A DNA stretch of 7,046 bases from Spirochaetaceae bacterium (lineage in GTDB: Bacteria > Spirochaetota > Spirochaetia > DSM-27196 > SKKC01). The notes beneath the pieces were generated by a model that searched no databases, had not been told where the DNA came from, and worked only from the letters and a program-made list of their open reading frames with translations. Of the stretch, positions 4,468 to 7,046 are shown piece after piece (the first letter of the stretch is position 1; each line of letters begins with the position of its first letter). The stretch is taken from positions 1-7,046 of the forward strand of contig PUOG01000071.1 in NCBI GenBank assembly GCA_003552745.1, in the 5' to 3' direction. Both the position numbers and the translations under genes were made by a program.

Positions 4468-7046
4468 TCAGGCGTCGCCGCTATCGGCGCTTTTCTCTTC
4501 GCGCTTTTTCGATGCGACCGCCTCACCGAGCTTCTTCGCGATCTCTCGGACTTCGAAGATCTCTATCTCATCGCCCACGCGCAAATCGTCATACCGGTCG
4601 ATGCCGATGCCGCATTCGTAGCCGTTCTCGACCTCGCGAACATCATCTTTGAAGCGCTTGAGCGAGCTGATCTTGCCGGTGTGAATCTCCACACCCTCGC
4701 GGTAGACATGAACTCGCGCGTTTCGCGTCACTTTGCCGCTCTTGACGTAACAGCCGGCAATCTGGCCGAGTTTCGGCACCTTGAATACTTCACGCACTTC
4801 GGCGGAACCGACAATCTCCTCACGCAGCTCGGGTGCGAGCATTCCTTCCATCGCCTGGCGTATGTCATCGACCGCGTCATAGATAATGCTGTACTTCCTG
4901 ATCTCTACCTTTTCACGCTCGGCGAGATCGGCTGCACGCGGTGTCGGTCGGACGTGGAACCCGACGATGATCGCATTCGATGCGCTGGCCAGCATGACAT
5001 CGCTTTCGTTGATCGCACCGGCGGCGGCACGGATGGCGGTAAGCCGTATTTCCTCGGTTGTCAGGCCCTCGAGCGCGCTCTTCAACGCTTCTACCGAGCC
5101 GTGCACGTCGCCCTTTATGACGGCCTTCAGCTCCTGTATGTTTCCTTCCTGAATCGTGTCATACAGATTATCGAGGGTGATCTTTTTGACGTTTCGCGCA
5201 TCCTCAAGCCGTCGCAGCTCCTGCCTTTTGTCGCCGACCTGTCGCGCGTGCTTGTCGTCGCGGGTGACCTGGAACGGGTCGCCGGCCTCCGGGATTCCGG
5301 TCAAACCGAGAATCTCCACGGGCATACTCGGCGTCGCTTCATTCACACGCTCGCCCCGATCGTTGAACATCGCACGCACACGACCCGGATAGACACCGGC
5401 AACGAACGCGTCGCCGACGCGCAGCGTTCCACGCTGAATCAGCACTGTGGAAACCGTTCCGCGGCCCGGATCGATTCTGGTTTCGATGATCTTCCCTTCG
5501 GCAGCACAGTTATGATTCGCCTGTAACTCGAGGACTTCCGATTGGAGCGCAACGGTGTCCAGGAGCTCCTTGACCCCTTCACGCTTGAGAGCAGAAACCT
5601 CACAGAAGAGCGCGTCACCGCCCCACTCCTCGGGCATGAGTCCGAGCTCCGACAGCTGCTGTTTCACTCGATCCGGATTCGCGGCCGGAAGGTCGATCTT
5701 GTTGACAGCTACGATTATAGGAACCTTCGCATCGCGCGCGTGATCTATTGCCTCACGTGTCTGCGGCATGACACCGTCGTCGGCAGCCACGACGAGAATG
5801 ACGATGTCGGTAACATTCGCACCGCGGGCACGCATGAGCGTGAACGCCTCGTGACCGGGCGTATCGAGGAACGTAAGCCGTCCGTGATCGGTATCGACCT
5901 GGTACGCTCCGATATGCTGCGTGATCCCGCCGAACTCATCGCCTGCGACATCCGCAGATCGGATCGCATCGAGGAGTTTCGTCTTACCGTGATCGACGTG
6001 GCCCATGACCGTAACGATGGCAGGCCGCGATCCGAGGTCGCCCTCGGAGTCTTCCGCCGTCTCGATCACAGTCTCGTCGTAGAGGCTCACCACTTTGACC
6101 GACGAACCGTACTCCGCGGCAACGATCTCGGCGGTCTCGGCATCGATCTGCTGGTTGATGGTGACCATCATACCCATGCTCATCAGTTTCCCGATTATGT
6201 CGGATGCCTTCAGATTCAGCTTCTTGGCGAGCTCGGAGACGCTGACCGATTCCATGATCTCAATCTCTTTGGGAACCGGATTCGTCTTCTGCTGTTGACG
6301 CTTCTTGTTGTAGTAAAACTGCTTCTCGGGTGTCTGGTTCCTGTCGCGTCGGTCGCGTCCGCCCTTACCGCTTTCCTTCTTCTTCGACTTGAAGAATTTA
6401 CGGGAACCTTTCTGCTGAGCAGGCCCGGAAGAAGGTGGGGGAGCACTACCTCCGCGCGGCGGGAACGAACGTGGTGCACCGGGACCAGGGCCCCTCCGGT
6501 CACCGCCCGGTCCGCCGCTTCTCCCGGGACTCGGGGCGGGGCGACTCTCGGCTCGCTCGGCGCGAGACTCGAGCTCCGATGTCGAAACGTGTCGTCCCGT
6601 ACTTCCGGCCCTACGATACGGGGCCGGTGCAGGCCGCGCCGGCTGTCGCCGGAATGTGCGTTTCGGCTTTGCCTCCGGTGTCTGGGCTTCTTCGGAGCCG
6701 GTTTCAGTCGGTTTTCCTTCGTCTGCACCCTTTGAATCGCTTTCATCCCCGGGAGGCGCCTGCGCCTCACCCGGCTGCTCGCTCCGAGCGGTTTCCTGAC
6801 TCGGGGAGGGCGCCTCGGCTTGCTCAACCGAATGCGGCTCCGTCGACTCGACCGTTTGCTCTTTCGCCGAAGCTTGAGCGGCTTGTTGCTCGTCGGCGGT
6901 CGATTCCGGACGCGATTCGACCTTGGGCGATTCGGCGCTCTTCGAGGACTCGGTGGCAGGTTGGTCGGCGCGCGCTCGAACAGCGCTTGATTGCCCCTGT
7001 GAGGATGACGCGGGCTTGCCCTTGCGCTTGACGACGATCTTCGTCT
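4468..7046 (-). CDS. infB: Translation initiation factor IF2 (5' end outside window)
   Basis: IF2 is a GTPase that brings formylmethionyl-tRNA to the 30S P site and promotes 50S joining. The frame stays open from the stop at 4468-4470 to the right edge, giving 858 visible residues. The first ones, TKIVVKRK, resemble the usual IF2 N-terminus, so only a few codons seem missing. Numbering from the first visible codon: a low-complexity Glu/Pro/Ser/Ala then Gly/Pro/Arg and Lys-rich region (about 1-245); IF2_N domain (about 260-315, MESVSVSELAKKLNLKAS); GTPase domain with G1 GHVDHGKT (348-355), G2 GGITQH (372-377), G3 DTPGH (394-398), G4 NKID (448-451) and SALK (484-487); domain II with RGTVSTVLIQRGTLRVGD (518-544 region); domain III (about 626-733, SDVMLASASNAIIVGFHVRP); and the initiator-tRNA-binding C2 domain (about 745-833, KVPKLGQIAGCYVKSGKV). 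A Lys/Glu-rich tail follows. An ATG at 6255 begins the IF2_N domain but is internal: the upstream frame is plainly IF2, with EKQFYYNKKRQQQKTNPVPK directly before it. All GTPase motifs are intact. Confidence 0.98.
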   Translation of the reverse strand, partial: TKIVVKRKGKPASSSQGQSSAVRARADQPATESSKSAESPKVESRPESTADEQQAAQASAKEQTVESTEPHSVEQAEAPSPSQETARSEQPGEAQAPPGDESDSKGADEGKPTETGSEEAQTPEAKPKRTFRRQPARPAPAPYRRAGSTGRHVSTSELESRAERAESRPAPSPGRSGGPGGDRRGPGPGAPRSFPPRGGSAPPPSSGPAQQKGSRKFFKSKKKESGKGGRDRRDRNQTPEKQFYYNKKRQQQKTNPVPKEIEIMESVSVSELAKKLNLKASDIIGKLMSMGMMVTINQQIDAETAEIVAAEYGSSVKVVSLYDETVIETAEDSEGDLGSRPAIVTVMGHVDHGKTKLLDAIRSADVAGDEFGGITQHIGAYQVDTDHGRLTFLDTPGHEAFTLMRARGANVTDIVILVVAADDGVMPQTREAIDHARDAKVPIIVAVNKIDLPAANPDRVKQQLSELGLMPEEWGGDALFCEVSALKREGVKELLDTVALQSEVLELQANHNCAAEGKIIETRIDPGRGTVSTVLIQRGTLRVGDAFVAGVYPGRVRAMFNDRGERVNEATPSMPVEILGLTGIPEAGDPFQVTRDDKHARQVGDKRQELRRLEDARNVKKITLDNLYDTIQEGNIQELKAVIKGDVHGSVEALKSALEGLTTEEIRLTAIRAAAGAINESDVMLASASNAIIVGFHVRPTPRAADLAEREKVEIRKYSIIYDAVDDIRQAMEGMLAPELREEIVGSAEVREVFKVPKLGQIAGCYVKSGKVTRNARVHVYREGVEIHTGKISSLKRFKDDVREVENGYECGIGIDRYDDLRVGDEIEIFEVREIAKKLGEAVASKKREEKSADSGDA

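Noticed and set aside
6253..6255. ATG at 6255 as the start of infB
   Set aside because: The upstream frame is open to the window edge and encodes typical IF2 N-terminal sequence. An internal start for a shorter IF2 form is possible, but the upstream purine stretch is too weak to claim it.
4381..6735. Two long plus-strand open frames (381 and 397 codons) opposite infB
   Set aside because: They mirror the conserved IF2 coding sequence, show no protein family features, and lack convincing ribosome binding sites.

Overview
The window is one stretch of a conserved translation and RNA-metabolism operon, with every supported gene on the minus strand. In transcription order (right to left) it holds infB (5' end outside the window), rbfA, truB, rpsO, pnp and the start of a LptF/LptG (YjgP/YjgQ) family permease that runs off the left edge. 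The IF2 core and PNPase sequences, and the pairing of this operon with a YjgP-type permease after pnp, look most like a free-living, moderately GC-rich spirochaete. That placement rests on remembered family resemblance, not on a search.

Layout. 4468-7046: infB, lacking only its first few codons. 4110-4454: rbfA, 13 nt after infB. 3226-4113: truB, whose TTG start overlaps the rbfA stop. 2979-3225: a 247-nt gap before rpsO. It contains a near-consensus sigma-70 promoter whose -35 box includes the truB stop codon, followed by a leader of about 216 nt with a long imperfect stem. ribF, often found between truB and rpsO, is absent. 2709-2978: rpsO. 2626-2708: a short gap with a hairpin. 433-2625: pnp. 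212-432: a gap with four tandem 24-bp repeats and a strong hairpin. 1-211: N-terminus of the permease.

The genes work together in ribosome function and RNA turnover: IF2 places initiator tRNA, RbfA matures the 30S subunit, TruB makes pseudouridine 55 in tRNA, S15 nucleates the 30S platform, and PNPase degrades RNA. The permease belongs to the lipid-export (Lpt) type of inner-membrane protein and may simply be co-transcribed.

I see no undescribed multi-gene system. The most interesting signals are small. A 1-nt indel at the end of pnp separates it from an in-frame octapeptide-repeat tail (RDDRNRAA/RDDQNRAA). The rpsO leader has its own promoter and a structure that could be an S15 autoregulatory site. 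A hairpin lies between rpsO and pnp.
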